Source of the DNA: Diphasiastrum complanatum
Taxonomy: Eukaryota > Streptophyta > Lycopodiopsida > Lycopodiales > Lycopodiaceae
Assembly (NCBI GenBank): GCA_029204225.1
Contig: CM055097.1
Span: forward strand, 52,630,592 to 52,694,591
Length of the DNA stretch: 64,000 bases
Reading direction: 5' to 3'
Under the pieces are notes generated by a model. That model was given only the letters and a program-made list of their open reading frames with translations. It was not told the DNA's origin and made no database searches. The translations under genes and the position numbers were made by a program. Positions 24,010 through 36,472 of this stretch are shown piece after piece; position 1 is the stretch's first letter; each line of letters opens with the position of its first letter.

Positions 24010-24841
24010 ACACCAATTGATGCAGGTTCATTCTGTTAAAGCCAGTGTGAAAATGGCCTCTAGTTCTAGCCCAGGTCTGCTCAGAAGGACATCTTGAAGG
24101 TCCAAATCTGCTCATCTTGATGACAGTATCAAAGGCAATAGGAGTATCAAAAGAAGGATTCTTATGCAAGGCAGCAAGCTTGCGTGCTTGGACTTCTACA
24201 TCAGTGAGATGAGCAAGAGCGATCCAGTGCTCAATAGAGATAGGTGCTAGGAAGTTAACAGAGGGAAGGCTCCAAAGTACCTGACAAAATTCAAAGGCAG
24301 ATTGATTTTCCACATCACAGATTTCTTGTGAGAAGGACTCTAACTGAGATGCACTATCTTTATCAAGATCTTCGGTAAAAATCAAAGGGTGAGGTGAAGT
24401 AGGAGTAGTAGTAGAGATAGGGGTATCAATAGAGGAGTCACCATTTTCTTTCTCCATGCAAGCAAATACTTTCCAAATATGCGTATTACAGAACTTTTTC
24501 TCAACAACAATTGATTCAGCATAGTTTGAGAGGTCTATATAAATTTTTTCAACCATGCTAAGGGTTTCCTTCTTTTTAATAAAATCCATATAAATTTTGA
24601 TCCAATCCATGATGCACATCAAATCAACAAGGCAAAGAATTTTATCATTCGGGTGCAAGCAGTGTTGGAAAAGTTGGGAGTATGAGTTCTTTAAATCATT
24701 CAAAATTAGACGGTCAAACGCAGCATTACAAGTAGTCATATCATAAGCAGTAATCAATTTGTGAACTTCAACAGCTTTCTTCATGCAACATATAATAGTC
24801 TGAACAAAAGGACTAGGAGGAGGAAGGCTCCCCATAGCCAA
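24010..24841 (-). CDS. Unrecognised protein ORF, copy 1
   Basis: A minus-strand open frame begins at the ATG at 24841 (MAMGSLPPPSPFVQ) and reads about 277 codons before running into the copia D LTR remnant, which supplies a false C-terminus. The first half is rich in helix-forming residues; a Ser/Thr/Pro linker follows near residue 140. The C-terminal part has SIEHWIALAHLTDVE, then FDTPIAFDTVIKMSRFGP and SEQTWARTRGHF. I know no family for it. A related, broken copy lies at 45395-45838, so it belongs to a dispersed repeat or gene family. The absence of stops over 830 bp suggests recent coding constraint or recent copying. Confidence 0.45.
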
Positions 24842-25621
24842 GAGTCACTACATCATGAAACCATCCTGTGGACTACACCGTACAACAGACCTTGTTAGCC
24901 ATAAAATACAAGTAAAGGTAAAGATTTGGTGCTACCCCAACCAAAGGGTAGTTGGGGTGGCATCAGAGATGCTAGAGAGAGAGTAACAAGATTTCACATA
25001 CTCCCTCTTGACAAGTCAAGACCAAACCCTTTGAACCCTTCAATCTATAGCATAACAGGTAAACATACAACTGTATAAAATTTAACAGTACAGAGTACCA
25101 TAAACCAAAGCAAGTTTTAAGACACCCAGTTGTTACCCACCTGCCACCATCCCACACAACAAAACTGCACAAGTTAGTCGCATGAGGAAGACAGGTGTCA
25201 TAGCTGAGCATCAGTTGTTATCCATGTCCGAAACAAGATTCACTACTTTATCAGTATGTCCAATCTTTCCAATCGTTCACATTCTAAATTAGCAACATGT
25301 TCCACTCTTTAACGAAGTCGTATCAGGACAAAAGCCATACTGATCATTAAAAGAGCAAAAAAGAACACATTAGATTCACAAAGACATTCTATATGTAAGC
25401 AACTGTTTTTCATTGCACATATGGACAATGACTTGACATTGGTTATAGTGCTAGGTACTAGAGCACCTCCGTGTTATACTAGCCCCACGGATTCCCCGTA
25501 TCACTTTATTTGGGAATCTAAGCACCAAACTACTTGGCCAATTCCATGCCATTCAAGTGTACCATAGTTGAGTCCTGTAAGAGTACGTGACTTAACTTAT
25601 AATAACTGGACTTAAGATGCC
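24842..25621. other. Region upstream of the unknown ORF, no gene seen
   Basis: No recognised coding sequence. It would hold the promoter side of the unknown minus-strand ORF. It ends with ATGCC directly before the LTR of element M. Confidence 0.4.
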
Positions 25622-26471
25622 TGTTAAAATTGGCAAAAGCTAACTTGATCATATCTTGTGAATACCATTATGAGTAGTACATATCATCATAAGACATGTG
25701 TGGAGCTTGTTCCCACATGTGAAATAAATGCATTTATCATTTAGATGAGTCATATAGGTTGTGCATACCATTTCATTTGAGATCTAGTGGCTAAAATGGC
25801 CAAAATCTAGTTTTCTAGCTATATGCCACTTGGCATCATTTTATTGGTAGGAAAAGATATTTGACATGGATAGGAGTGATCTCACACGTGCCAAGGACTT
25901 CTCACATGTGTGAAAACATCAGTAGTAGGTGAGATCCAACTTGTAGTAGATATTTGTGCAAGTCCCTATAAATTAGGAAAATTGCCTAAAATCAAGGGAG
26001 GTGGCTATAAGCTAGGAAACTTGGTCCATGTGCCATATTGATGATTATTGGTGAATCCTTTGATGAGCAGGCACTCTCAAACGTGCCAAATCAGATGAGT
26101 AATCATCAGCTCTTGTGTATATATGGTGGCTCATTTGGCCATAATTGACATGGAAGCTAAATCTTGGTTTTGGAGCAATTCTAGTGTTTTCTCTCTATTT
26201 GTCTTGTGTTTTTATGCATTGATTGGGTTCTAAGCTTAGTATACTTTATTCTCAGTCTAATTTCCATACTTTGACAGGTTTTCACACGTGTGAAACCAGC
26301 AAGTACAAGTTTTGATCAATAATGATTGTTCTTGTTAGATTTATTCATCTAGATTTGATCTAAATGCTATCTTATGTTGTGTAGATTGATAGGTTGATCT
26401 AATCTAACATCCAATCACACTTGTGGATCTGATTCAGATCTATTCTCGGTCCATTTTGCTGTACTTTGACA
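25622..26471 (+). repeat. 5' LTR of element M
   Basis: 850 bp from TGTTAAAATTGG to ACTTTGACA. It differs from the right LTR at a small number of positions, which I estimate at about two percent. CACGTG motifs lie at 25885-25890 and 26285-26290, with related CACATGTG between. A TATATAT box is near 26118. Confidence 0.93.
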
Positions 26472-26484
26472 TGGTATCAAAGCC
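26472..26484 (+). other. Primer-binding site of element M
   Basis: TGGTATCAAAGCC directly follows the LTR. It differs from the usual copia site TGGTATCAGAGCC at one base. Confidence 0.88.
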
Positions 26485-28339
26485 AAGTACAAGTGCATTT
26501 AAGGCATTGATCTAAACTATACCCAAATTTGTAGGTTTTTGGAAACAAGCTAATATTGAGGTAGAGAGGTTGAATGGATAGCTAGAACCATCATATTTGT
26601 ACCAAATCTTGCTGTGGGATGCAGGTGTATTTTCCACACGTGGGGTCCGTACAAGACCTATTTTGGACTGTAAAATTCAGTTTGGTGCATTTTGAGCTTC
26701 ATACACCCAATTTTGAGTCAATATAGTGCATTTTTCAAGCTTTCACTTGCATTGTTTCTATTCCATTGATTTGTTCTTGGTTTAGATCAATCATATAGAT
26801 GGATTAAAGCTTGTTTATAGTACATTGAATTTGATTCTCTTATTTTTTGAGTGTACATTGAAGTTGAGAGAGAAAGAGTGCTATAAACCAAAGATTTAAG
26901 GAGTGATTTGCAAGGGGAGAGATTGAAATCCATTATACCTTCATTCTAGATTTGTTCAAGAGTGAAAGGGCTGAGTCTAGAAGCATCTAGATGCTAGAAG
27001 ACACTCTTGTATTAGTCCTCCAAGTGAAATCTTAGTGAATTTCTAAAGCACAAACACTCATAAAGGCAAAATCTACCAATACAAGGTGATAAGAATTGTT
27101 GGCAAGTACTAGGAGAAAAATTTGAGATCCAAGTCACATTGGTCACCCCTACTCAAGTGTGTGAGTGTGTTTTTTACTTTAATTAAAGTCATAAATGTGA
27201 GTGAGGCATATGTGTTGTGGTTGATCCAAAATTTTCAAGAGATCCTTCCTTTGTAGAGGGCAAGAACTAGTAACTCAATTCTTGACTTTGGTGGAAAAAT
27301 TGTCTTATTCATTGTGATCAAATCTTACTAGGTAGAATTAGCTCTTTGTAAGCATATATCTTAGTGAGAGAGAAGCATCACATTTCTGAAAATTTGAATT
27401 TCATTCCAACTCTAAAGAGGTAGAGTCAGTGGTACTTGGTGGAGTCCAATAGAGGTGAATGAATTCAATTTTTTGAGCAAAACTTTGACATTATATGTAT
27501 GAGACTCAAATAGGTTCTATTCAGCTTTCTTTGTGAGAGTGTGAGGGTCAAGTTGTGATCCCATTGGGAGTCTAGAACAGGGAGGAGCCATATTTGAGTG
27601 TTCATACATGATTGGGATCTTTGTGAATCTCTAGATGTCTAATTTTTAAGCTTGGTGAAAAATTATTGACATAGATTGTTATCAAACCATTTCATGTCCA
27701 TTCCAAATCTCAAGAGTGGGATTATTTGGGTCAAGAGGGATTCCAAAAGGGGTGATTGGATCTAATCTTTGTGTGTTTCAATCAAGTATACAAGTCAAGT
27801 TTTTGTGATCTAGTGTAGATCCTTTTTTTGTGAAAATTAGTGGTTTAATTTGTTGTCAAATCAAATCAAATTCAACCCAAGTCTCAAGAGTGAGATTATT
27901 TGGGTCAAGAGTGAGTCCAAAAGAAGTGACTAAGTTTGTTTTTTAAGTATTTGAAACAAAACCCATACTTTGTTCAAGAATCTCAAAAGTTGAGTGAACT
28001 AGTCAAGAGAAAAGGAAAATCTAGGTATCAAATCTTTTCAAATCCATTTCAACTCTCAAGAGGAAGAGTCATTGGTATTTGTTGAGTCCAATAGGGGTGT
28101 TTGGATCTGATTTTTGTGATTTGATAGAGTGATTTTGTCTTAGTAATCAAAGCAAAGATTAGTTTCCAATTGACTGAGTTGAAAGAAATATGATTCAAAA
28201 TTTGTGTTCTAGATCTTGTGTAGATCCTTCTAGATTGTTGAATGTGTTCAAATCTAGTTTCTTGAGAGTCACAAATTACATTTTGAAAATTCATATCAAT
28301 AGGTTTTAGTTCCTCATCAGGGCATCAATAGGTGGCAAC
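26485..28339 (+). repeat. Repeat-rich leader of element M
   Basis: No long plus-strand frame. Four imperfect copies of a unit containing CTCAAGAG(G/T), then GAGTC, then AATAGGGGTG-like text begin near 27405, 27700, 27875 and 28045, with weaker traces near 27560. Spacing between the last three is about 170 bp. CACGTG also occurs at 26637-26642. Such a long repeated leader may carry packaging signals, but that is inference. Confidence 0.55.
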
Positions 28340-30163
28340 CTATTGGAGGCAAGTAAGGATCCTAAATGCAACCTTTGTGGCAAGAGAGATCATTTTGTCT
28401 CAAGATGCTACAAAATGAAGACCAATCCATCCAAGGAGAACCAAAGCAAGGGGGTCGAGGTGAAGGATGGAGCTTCAATTTCAAAGTGCAAATGAAAGAA
28501 GGACAAATCCAAGGAAAGGTGTTTTGTTTGTGGAAAGATGCATGAGTCTTGGAGCCTCACAAGGACTTACAAGATTTGTCTTCAAAAGTCCATCATCACA
28601 CATTTCAAACCTTTTGAAGTTTTGCATTTGGAAGTGATTTTTTTGGTTCAAAATGCAGAGATAAATGTCACTTTCATTAATGTCACTTGGATTTATTTCA
28701 TGTCCTTGGAAAGCATTTTGCTGAGAACTTTGGGACAGTTCAAATTTATTATTATGATCCAAGAGAAACCAAGAAAGATTAAGGAGGAGCAATCACAAAA
28801 TGAAAATAGTTCCATTTATGCTCTCATGACATCTTATGAGGAACTATTTTGCTTTGAAGAGATTTTTGTACCTCAAAGGTGGATTAAGGCAATACTAGTT
28901 GAGTGTGATGCCTTAATAGATAGCAAAGCATGTTTTCCTTGTAAACTTACATTGAATATGAAGTCAAGGAAATGGAAATGTCTTCATAATGTATTTTTTG
29001 TTGGTTTCAATAAGATCATGAATGATGTGTTCATTCATAATGTTGAAGATTGTAAATTTTCAATTTTAAAGGCAAGTTGTAAACTTTTTATGAGAATAAG
29101 TGAAGCATCCAAAGTGGACACTGATATCCATAAGCAAGTAGTTAGCCTTATTGAGATGGAAATACTTCTTAATTTCAATATTAGAAAAATCATGCCAAGT
29201 TGTGGTGATTTTTGGACTTATGTTTCTAGCATAAGTAATGTTGATGACCATATGAAGTGCACATTATATGATCATGTTTGTTGTGATCATTTTGAGATAT
29301 GGATGTCTTGGATTTCCATCAAGGAGGAGCACCAAGAAGGTGATCTTGAGGAGTCATCTTGAGGTTCAAGTGTGCCAAGGATTGAGGAGGAGAGTCCTCA
29401 AGTTATGATTCCAAGAAGAATATCAAGAGACATGGTTGAGCTTATATGGCTCACATTTCAAGGGCAAGAGGAGCGCATTTCAAGTAGTATACATCTCGTG
29501 CTTGCTTCTCTTATGTCATTTGGTGAATCAATTTGCTTTAGTGAGACTTTTGCATTTCAAAGTTGGAGTAAAGCAATACTAGTTGAGTATGGTGTCTCTC
29601 TTGACAACATAGTTGATGTTCTTAGTGATATGAAATTGATTTTAGATCAATAAGAAAGCAAATGGTTATTTCATCAAATGTATGCTCTTGAGTCTTGCAA
29701 GAGCATGAGTGAGTTGTCCACTCATAGTGTGAAAAATTGTCTTTTTTCATGTATTGAGGCAAATTGTAAACTCTTTATGAGAGAAAGTGAATCATCCTCT
29801 AAGGAAACTTATATCCATAATGAAGTATCTAGCCTCATTAGATCTGAGATTAGCATGGTAACCAAGCATGAAGATATGATACAAACTCTTTGTTATTATA
29901 GCGTGCATAGTCTTGCCAATGTTGATGAGCCTAATCCTCGAGATCTTGGTAACATGATGTTGGATCTTTGTGATCCTCATGAGTCAAGAAGGACTCTTTA
30001 TTTTATCATGGAGTTGCAGCTATTTTCAAGTAGGAGGAGCTTTTTGATCAACCATATGCTTCAAGGATGGAACAAATCAATGAAAGAGGTGCTAGGATGG
30101 TGCAAAGATCTCAAGTTCATCGAAAAAGTCAACATCAAAGAGGCACTATCATGGATATGGTGA
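28340..30163 (+). pseudogene. Element M gag-like protein with duplicated unknown domain
   Basis: One reading frame runs from about 28340 to 30163, broken by TGA at 28493, TGA at 29360 and TAA at 29651. It has a CCHC zinc knuckle CNLCGKRDHFVSRC at 28367-28408, then a second partial knuckle CFVCGKMHE after 28510. A roughly 140-residue domain follows at about 28841-29280 and again at 29525-29980; both copies share W-x-KAILVE, CKLFMR-x-SE, IH-x-x-V-x-SLI and a NVD motif. A third, partial copy (GWNKSMKEVLGW) lies at 30022-30120. I do not know this domain. Retention of the motifs suggests it once mattered to the element. Host-gene capture followed by duplication is one possible origin. Confidence 0.7.
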
Positions 30164-30288
30164 TTTCGGATCGACATCAAGCTCATTGGTTGATCTTCAC
30201 ACCTTTGAACCAGCAAGGATCCATATTAGAAGACCAATTCAGCCCATGGAGTCAATCTCAATATCATCATGTTTTTATCAAGTTAGTT

Positions 30289-30299
30289 TTGAGGAGGAG
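30289..30299 (+). other. Polypurine tract of element M
   Basis: TGAGGAGGAG lies immediately upstream of the right LTR start TGTTAAAATTGG. Confidence 0.85.
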
Positions 30300-31149
30300 T
30301 GTTAAAATTGGCAAAAGCTAACTTGATCATATCTTGTGAATACCATTATGAGTAGTACATATCATCATAAGACATGTGTGGAGCTTGTTCCCACATGTGA
30401 AATAAATGCATTTATCATTTAGATGAGTCATATAGGTTGTGCATACCATTTCATTTGAGATCTAGTGGCTAAAATGGCCAAAATCTAGTTTTCTAGCTAT
30501 ATGCCACTTGGCATCATTTTATTGGTAGAAAAAGATATTTGACATGGATAGGAGTGATCTCACACGTGCCAAGGACTTCTCACATGTGTGAAAACATCAG
30601 TAGTAGGTGAGATCCAACTTGCAGTAGATATTTGTGCAAGTCCCTATAAATTAGGAAAATTGCCTAAAATCAAGGGAGGTGGCTATAAGCTAGGAAACTT
30701 GGTCCATGTGCCATATTGATGATTATTGGTGAATCCTTTGATGAGCAGGCACTCTCACACGTGCCAAATCAGATGAGTAATCATCAGCTCTTGTGTATAT
30801 ATGGTGGCTCATTTGGCCATAATTGACATGGAAGCTAAATCTTGGTTTTGGAGCAATTCTAGTGTTTTCTCTCTATTTGTCTTGTGTTTTTATGCATTGA
30901 TTGGGTTCTAAGCTTAGTATACTTTATTATCATCCTAATGTCCGTACTCTGACAGGTTTTCACATGTGTGAAACCAGCAAGTACAAGTTTTGATCAATAA
31001 ATATTGTTCTTGTTAGATTTATTCAGTTAGATTTGATCTAAATGCTATCTAATCTTGTGTAGATTGATAGGTTGATCTAATCTAACATCCAATCACACTT
31101 GTGGATCTGATTCAAATCTATTCTTGGTCCATTTTGATGTACTTTGACA
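30300..31149 (+). repeat. 3' LTR of element M
   Basis: 850 bp, the same length and ends as the left copy. Sequence differences cluster near 30925-31050. It keeps CACGTG near 30563 and has a second one near 30759 where the left LTR has AACGTG. Confidence 0.93.
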
Positions 31150-32805
31150 ATGCTGAAAAAAAATTCCTTCGAGCAGCAGTCAGATTCATTCCTGACAGCT
31201 CATCTTCTATAATAGAAGAATTTTGTGGATTTGGCGGAGAACCTCAAACATATGAGAAAGCTATCAGCTATCCAAATAAGGACAAGTGGATTAAAGCGAT
31301 GGAAGACGAGATAAATTCCATGGAGCAAAACAATGTCTGGAATTTGAAGCCATTACCAGCAGACAGGAAGACTGTAAAATGCAAATGGGCTTTCAAATAC
31401 AAGTATGGACCTGATGGCAACATATCAAAGTACAAGGCCAAATTGGTAGCAAAAGGTTTCTCTCAAAAGTATGGTGTTGAATATACTAAAAGCTTTTCTC
31501 CAATCGTAAAGCACTCATCCTCTGTCTACTATTTGCATATGCAGCAGCATACAGTCTCAAGATCCACATACTGGATGAAAAGACCACCTTCCTAAACTAT
31601 GAGTTGAATGAAGAGGTCTACATGGACCAACCACCAGGATTCATCTACTCACGCTTTGCCAACTATGTCTGGCGAATGCAAAGAAGCATATACAGACTGA
31701 AGCAGTCTGCCAGGCAATGGTATAAGAAGAAGGATCGCACCCTCAAATCCTTAGGATTTCAACCATTGATGGCCGACTGCAATGTCTACATGAAGGTCAC
31801 ACAGATGGAGAAATCATAGTCATTGTTGTCTATGTTGATGACACTTTGATTCTGTCCAGAAGCGACAACTTGATTGCTCAGGTGAAGCATAATATTTCAA
31901 AACATTTTAAAATATCAAACCTAGGGGAAGCAAGATGCTACCTAGGACTACAAATTGACAGAGATCTTGACGAAGGGAAGTTAGATCTTCACCAGTCAAG
32001 ATACATCCAAAAAATCATTGACGATTTTCAGATGACAGATTGCAAGGGAGCTAATACGCGCATGGTAGCTGAAACGATTCTAACGAAGCAAGATTGTCCG
32101 TAGAATGCAGAAGAACGGGAAGCCATGCAGAACGTACCCTACATGAGGTTGATCGGATCACTCATGTACCTGGCAGATGATACACGTCCTAACATTGCCT
32201 ACGCAATTTTCAGGATGAGCCAATTCAACATTAATCTAGGCCCTACGCACTAGAAGCTCGCCAAAAGAATTTTGCAGTACCTTCAACAAACGAAGGATTA
32301 TGGGCTATGTTTCTCTCAGCATGGAGGATTCCAGATCAAATACTATAACGATGCAAGTTGGGCATCCCTGAAAGATTACTACAAGAGCATCTCAGGAAGA
32401 TGCACAATAGCAGCTAGTGCAGTTGTGATATAAATCAGCAGGAAGCAGACTATAACTACGTAATCATCCTGCGAAGTAGAGTATGTTGCAATAGCCAAGA
32501 TGGCAAACAAGCTTACATGGCTCAAGTAGTTCTTTGATGGACTGGGAGAGAACTCCAATGAGCCACTGCTACTGTTCATGGATAACACATCCATTATTCA
32601 TCTCATGAAAGATTCAGTGTTTCACTCCAAGACAAAATACATTGTTATCAGATATCATCTAGTCAAGAAAGACAGGCTGAAGACCGAGTTTGTTCCAACG
32701 AAGCAGATGGTGGCTGATATTTTCACAAAGCCTCTTGACAAGGCAATTTTTGAGAAGCAGCGTGCAAACCTAGGAATCAGAAAAATACTAGCTTTGAGAG
32801 GGAGC
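31150..32805 (+). pseudogene. Copia E reverse transcriptase-RNase H, decayed
   Basis: Begins directly after the right LTR of M, within the linker before the reverse transcriptase. Blocks in order: WIKAMEDEINSM near 31290, VKCKWAFKYKYGPDGN near 31375 and AKLVAKGFSQ near 31440; a frameshift near 31590; MDQPPGFIY near 31622; a frame change before YVDD near 31830; YLGLQIDRD near 31950. The RNase H part (32104-32577) has several stops. DNTSIIHLMKD and ADIFTKPLDK (32580-32740) close the protein. GAGAGGGAG just before the LTR is the polypurine tract. Its upstream half is not visible left of M, so the insertion history is unclear. Confidence 0.85.
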
Positions 32806-33663
32806 TGAAGAAACTAAGAGTTTCTATCTTTCAAAGCCTTAGAATTTTTTTTAGTTTTTCCTTTGCTATTTTTCCCGACTATTGCATTTTGAACTATGTT
32901 TCATATAGTCTGCATTTTTGAACTGTTTTATCACACAGTTCGCAAATTTTGGTCATGAGAAAAATGCATCACCAAGTAAAAAATACTTAGAAAATGATTC
33001 TGGCCAACTCTCCCGACACGCACTTTTCGCCTTTTGGAAAAAAGCGACATTATTGCCAAATGCCTTAGAAACGTTTTCAGGTGAATTGTCGAGTTTTTTG
33101 TCTATCTAAAAAATACGACACTGCCCTTGAAAATGCGACACTGTCTTTAAAATCATGAAGCCATCTTTTAGCAAAATGTGAAGATTCGCAGCATGAAGCA
33201 ACGGGCAGAAGGCAGCTAATGCATGGAGAGGACAACGATGAAAAACTAGAATCAGTTTTGATAAGCCTATGGCATTTTTTATTAGATCTTTCAACTTAAT
33301 CAGTTCCCTGGATTGATCGCATAAGAAGGAGATCACAGATATAGACTGATACAATCACGGACACAGAATAGATAGAATTGTAAAAGTTTGAGATAGCTCC
33401 AAAGTGAGTTTTACAAATTAGTAGTAGCTAGTCATACTATTTGTGAGAGAGAACATCTCTCTTGCGCCAATGCGCTGATCTGAAAACAGACAACGCTCAA
33501 GAAAATATTGTAAATTTAGCTTTGATAATAGAACCGATTTTCTCAATGCTCTGTTTTATGATGTGTATGATCCGCAATATTGGAATGCATGCTAGCAATA
33601 GATATCTTTTTGTTGTTGTTTTACTCAACATTATTTGTTGTTTACAAGTATAATTTTACAACA
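32806..33663 (+). repeat. 3' LTR of copia E
   Basis: The start TGAAGAAACTAAGAGTTTC matches the start of the copia K LTR (TGAAGAAACAAAGTGTTTC). It ends in ACAACA, like that LTR. Length 858 bp. A GTGAGAGAGA...CGCCAATGC segment near 33440 is also shared with K. Confidence 0.7.
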
Positions 33664-33838
33664 GATCGTTAGAAGCAATCTGGGGCTTGGAAGAGAATTA
33701 GACCGCAGTCAGTAGCAGTAGCTACTCCTACCAAGTCGGCTCTATTCGGCCTTCATCTCCAGGAACATCACAGACTCCCATTAGTGGTTACAGAGTGACC
33801 CGATTTCTCAACTCTGTCGGAGCTTTCTACATTCCCAT

Positions 33839-33840
<2 letters not shown>
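33664..33840. other. Flank of copia E
   Basis: Less AT-rich than its surroundings, and an open frame reads SYQVGSIRPSSPGTSQTPIS. No family was recognised. Confidence 0.25.

Positions 33841-33917
<77 letters not shown>
33841..33917 (+). repeat. (TG)n microsatellite, 77 bp
   Basis: An uninterrupted TG dinucleotide run. Confidence 0.98.
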
Positions 33918-33921
<4 letters not shown>

Positions 33922-36358
33922 GCTTTCTAAAAAACATCATTGGAGTATTCTGACTTTTCACCTTCTATAATTATAAGTATTTTTTAAATGCAAACTAGCA
34001 AGCTCTATCTGAGATGTGAATACATTGAAAGATGACATAAAAGATGCTATAGACAAAGTTTAGCTAGTGTGGAGATCATCACAACAAATTGGAAACATTT
34101 GGGACACATCAACAATATCATGTTTGTTGCAACACCTCAATGAGATTAGTCAATTCTTCATGTCATTTTACATTGGCTTCCTGTAAACACTATCATGTTA
34201 TAAATAAAAGCTCAATTTGTCTATCTATACATGGCTTCAAAATATAGATGTTTGATAACACAAGCTTTGATAACTTATCAATTTAGGAATTAAAAATTAT
34301 AATTGCACTTCTCCTTCCATCAAGGCTCAATGACATAGAAATCTATGTTTATATGCTAGGACAAAGGCTACTACAAATTTGACTTGCAAAACTACCCAAG
34401 TGATGTATGTTTATATGGTAGAACAAATGTCAATGCTCAATGAACATGTTGAATGCATATAACCTCATATCTTCAATTAGCTATTATGAATTATTATACT
34501 ATAGATGTAATTTATTAAATAGTAATAAACCAATTACACATATCAACTACGATCATGATTATGATTCACTTGAGATATGCTCAATTGATTTTCTAGAAAA
34601 GTCCAATCCTTGAACATTGAATTGACAATCATGAGTAAAGTGAATAGCATCTAGTGGCTATGATAATGAGCATCAAGTACAGCCCTTTATAAAGCTTGCT
34701 CACATTTCCTTGATGTATTCTTTTACTTTTGGTCATCCAAAATTAGTCTCTCTTCTTTTCTTCCATATCATTAATATGTTCATAAGAGCAAGTACCAAAA
34801 CACATGACGAGCATATCTAGAAATGTAAAACGTAATTAGTAATAATAATCATTAAATCAGCTAATTTTCATTATGGAGCAATATTCATAAAATTCTCACC
34901 TTACTTGCTCTAAATTTTTTAATAAAGAGGGTGATTGTAAAATGAAATGGATTTGGTGTCCATAAGAGTAAAGCATTAAATGTTTAGCACAACACATGCC
35001 CTTCTTGCACTTGAATTGTTAGTACTTGATATTGAGAGGTGTAGACAAGATTTTTTTTCAATAACAATATTGGATGTATTACTTCTTTCGAAGCATTTAG
35101 ATACCAACATATTGTTGCCCAAATCAAAACATCACTTTTCCCGAGCTTATGCATTATTGCACTTAACAAGCACTTCATGCAACAATATCTTTGTGGTTGA
35201 CATCCTAAAAAAACTAATGTGCACTAGAAAATATTATCAACAATATGGGATATGTATGGGGGAGATTGATTTCATTTATAAGATCTAAAGTTCCAAGGCC
35301 TTATTGTTATGTATAGATGATGCTGAATATTTGATGTATGCTTAACCCGCATGTTGCAAAATGCTTCATAAATTAACATGAGCTAATAAAAAAACAATCA
35401 TAAGAGCTTAACTTTTACTTTTGAATATCACCTTGTGACATTCTAGTAAATAGAATAATTTTAGAAGAATGCAAATGTGGCAATAAAAAGAAAAAGTTTG
35501 GAAGTGTGTTAAAAAAAGTGATAAAAGTCTACTATATCATTTCCATCCAAGTTTAATGTTCAAAAGCAAATCAACACATATTAAAAGTTTGAAAGTGACA
35601 CAAAGTAGCCTAAACTGGTCAATTTTGGAATCTTACACTTTTACACAACTTAAATAATATCTCCATATGTGCCTCTTATAAGATATTCTAGTACTTCTTA
35701 GATAAAACATTAGTGACAAAGCATTAATGCATTGAAAATAATGATTGGGTGCTTTATGTGTGGTGCATATATGAAATTGCTAGAGACATTACTAATGAAT
35801 CAAATTTCAAATCAAAACAATTATATCTCATGGGTTATCAATTCATAGTTTTTGTGTTGCAATGGCAACTAACTTCATTATTAACAATATATGTATCCAT
35901 GGTATATATATGTCATGAGTGGTGTCATATATTGGATGTATTAGTATCATACATAGAGCTTTGGTAGGTGTAACATGGGCTTATGGTTACATCCTCAAGT
36001 ATGTCACTCCCATGACAACTTCATTATGCAGCTAAAAAGTATGAACCAATTATGGTGGTTATATTTCAGTGACCTTATGCTATGACTAGTAACTATATGA
36101 AGTTACAATTTACAATAGCCTTGGATATAACCATCTCCACATGTCAAAAAATGATTAGCCATCAATATTGATCAATAGGCATTTGTAGCATCATGCAATA
36201 CTTCTTGGAACTACATTGAGTTACAACCACATATTAGACGTAGCCACAATGTAGCACAATGCTCTTGATTTTTTTTCTCGTGGGATTGCATATTAGGTTC
36301 TTGGATACGTGAGATGCTATAAAGGCAATTTGTGGGAAGTCTCATTCATGCTACAATC
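33918..36358. other. AT-rich region, no gene seen
   Basis: About 2.4 kb with only short frames, none with recognisable similarity. I saw no LTR, primer-binding site or terminal repeat here. It is the largest element-free stretch of the window. Confidence 0.5.
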
Positions 36359-36472
36359 ACTAAACCTGATAGTTCTTTCTTGGCTGATACTATTAGTTAA
36401 TTCATGGTAGATCCTAAAGACTTGCATTGTCATGCATATAATAGAGCCTTACGTTACTTAAGGGCGCATTAA
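36359..36472 (+). pseudogene. Small copia RT/RNase H relic
   Basis: The frame reads TKPDSSFLADTIS, a stop, then FMVDPKDLHCHAYNRALRYL. This matches the T-R-P-D-x-S-F ... FM-x-DP ... H-W-x-A-x-x-R-x-LRYL segment at the end of copia reverse transcriptase seen in the other elements here. Only about 38 codons remain. Confidence 0.55.

Larger units (their letters stand above)
25622..31149 (+). mobile_element. Non-autonomous LTR element M with a gag-like, duplicated-domain ORF
   Basis: Two 850-bp LTRs, a primer-binding site directly after the left LTR and a polypurine tract directly before the right LTR define a complete 5,528-bp element. Flanks read ATGCC on the left and ATGCT on the right, a probable target-site duplication with one change. 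The 3.8-kb interior has a repeat-rich leader and a decayed frame with a zinc knuckle and a repeated unknown domain. No protease, integrase, reverse transcriptase or RNase H was seen, so mobilisation must come from another element, probably a copia since the primer-binding site is of that type. Confidence 0.9.

Noticed and set aside
33841-33917. TG run as a regulatory element
   Set aside because: A plain dinucleotide microsatellite with no supporting context.
33918-36358. Possible host gene in the quiet region
   Set aside because: Only short frames, no splice-supported coding run and no recognisable motif.
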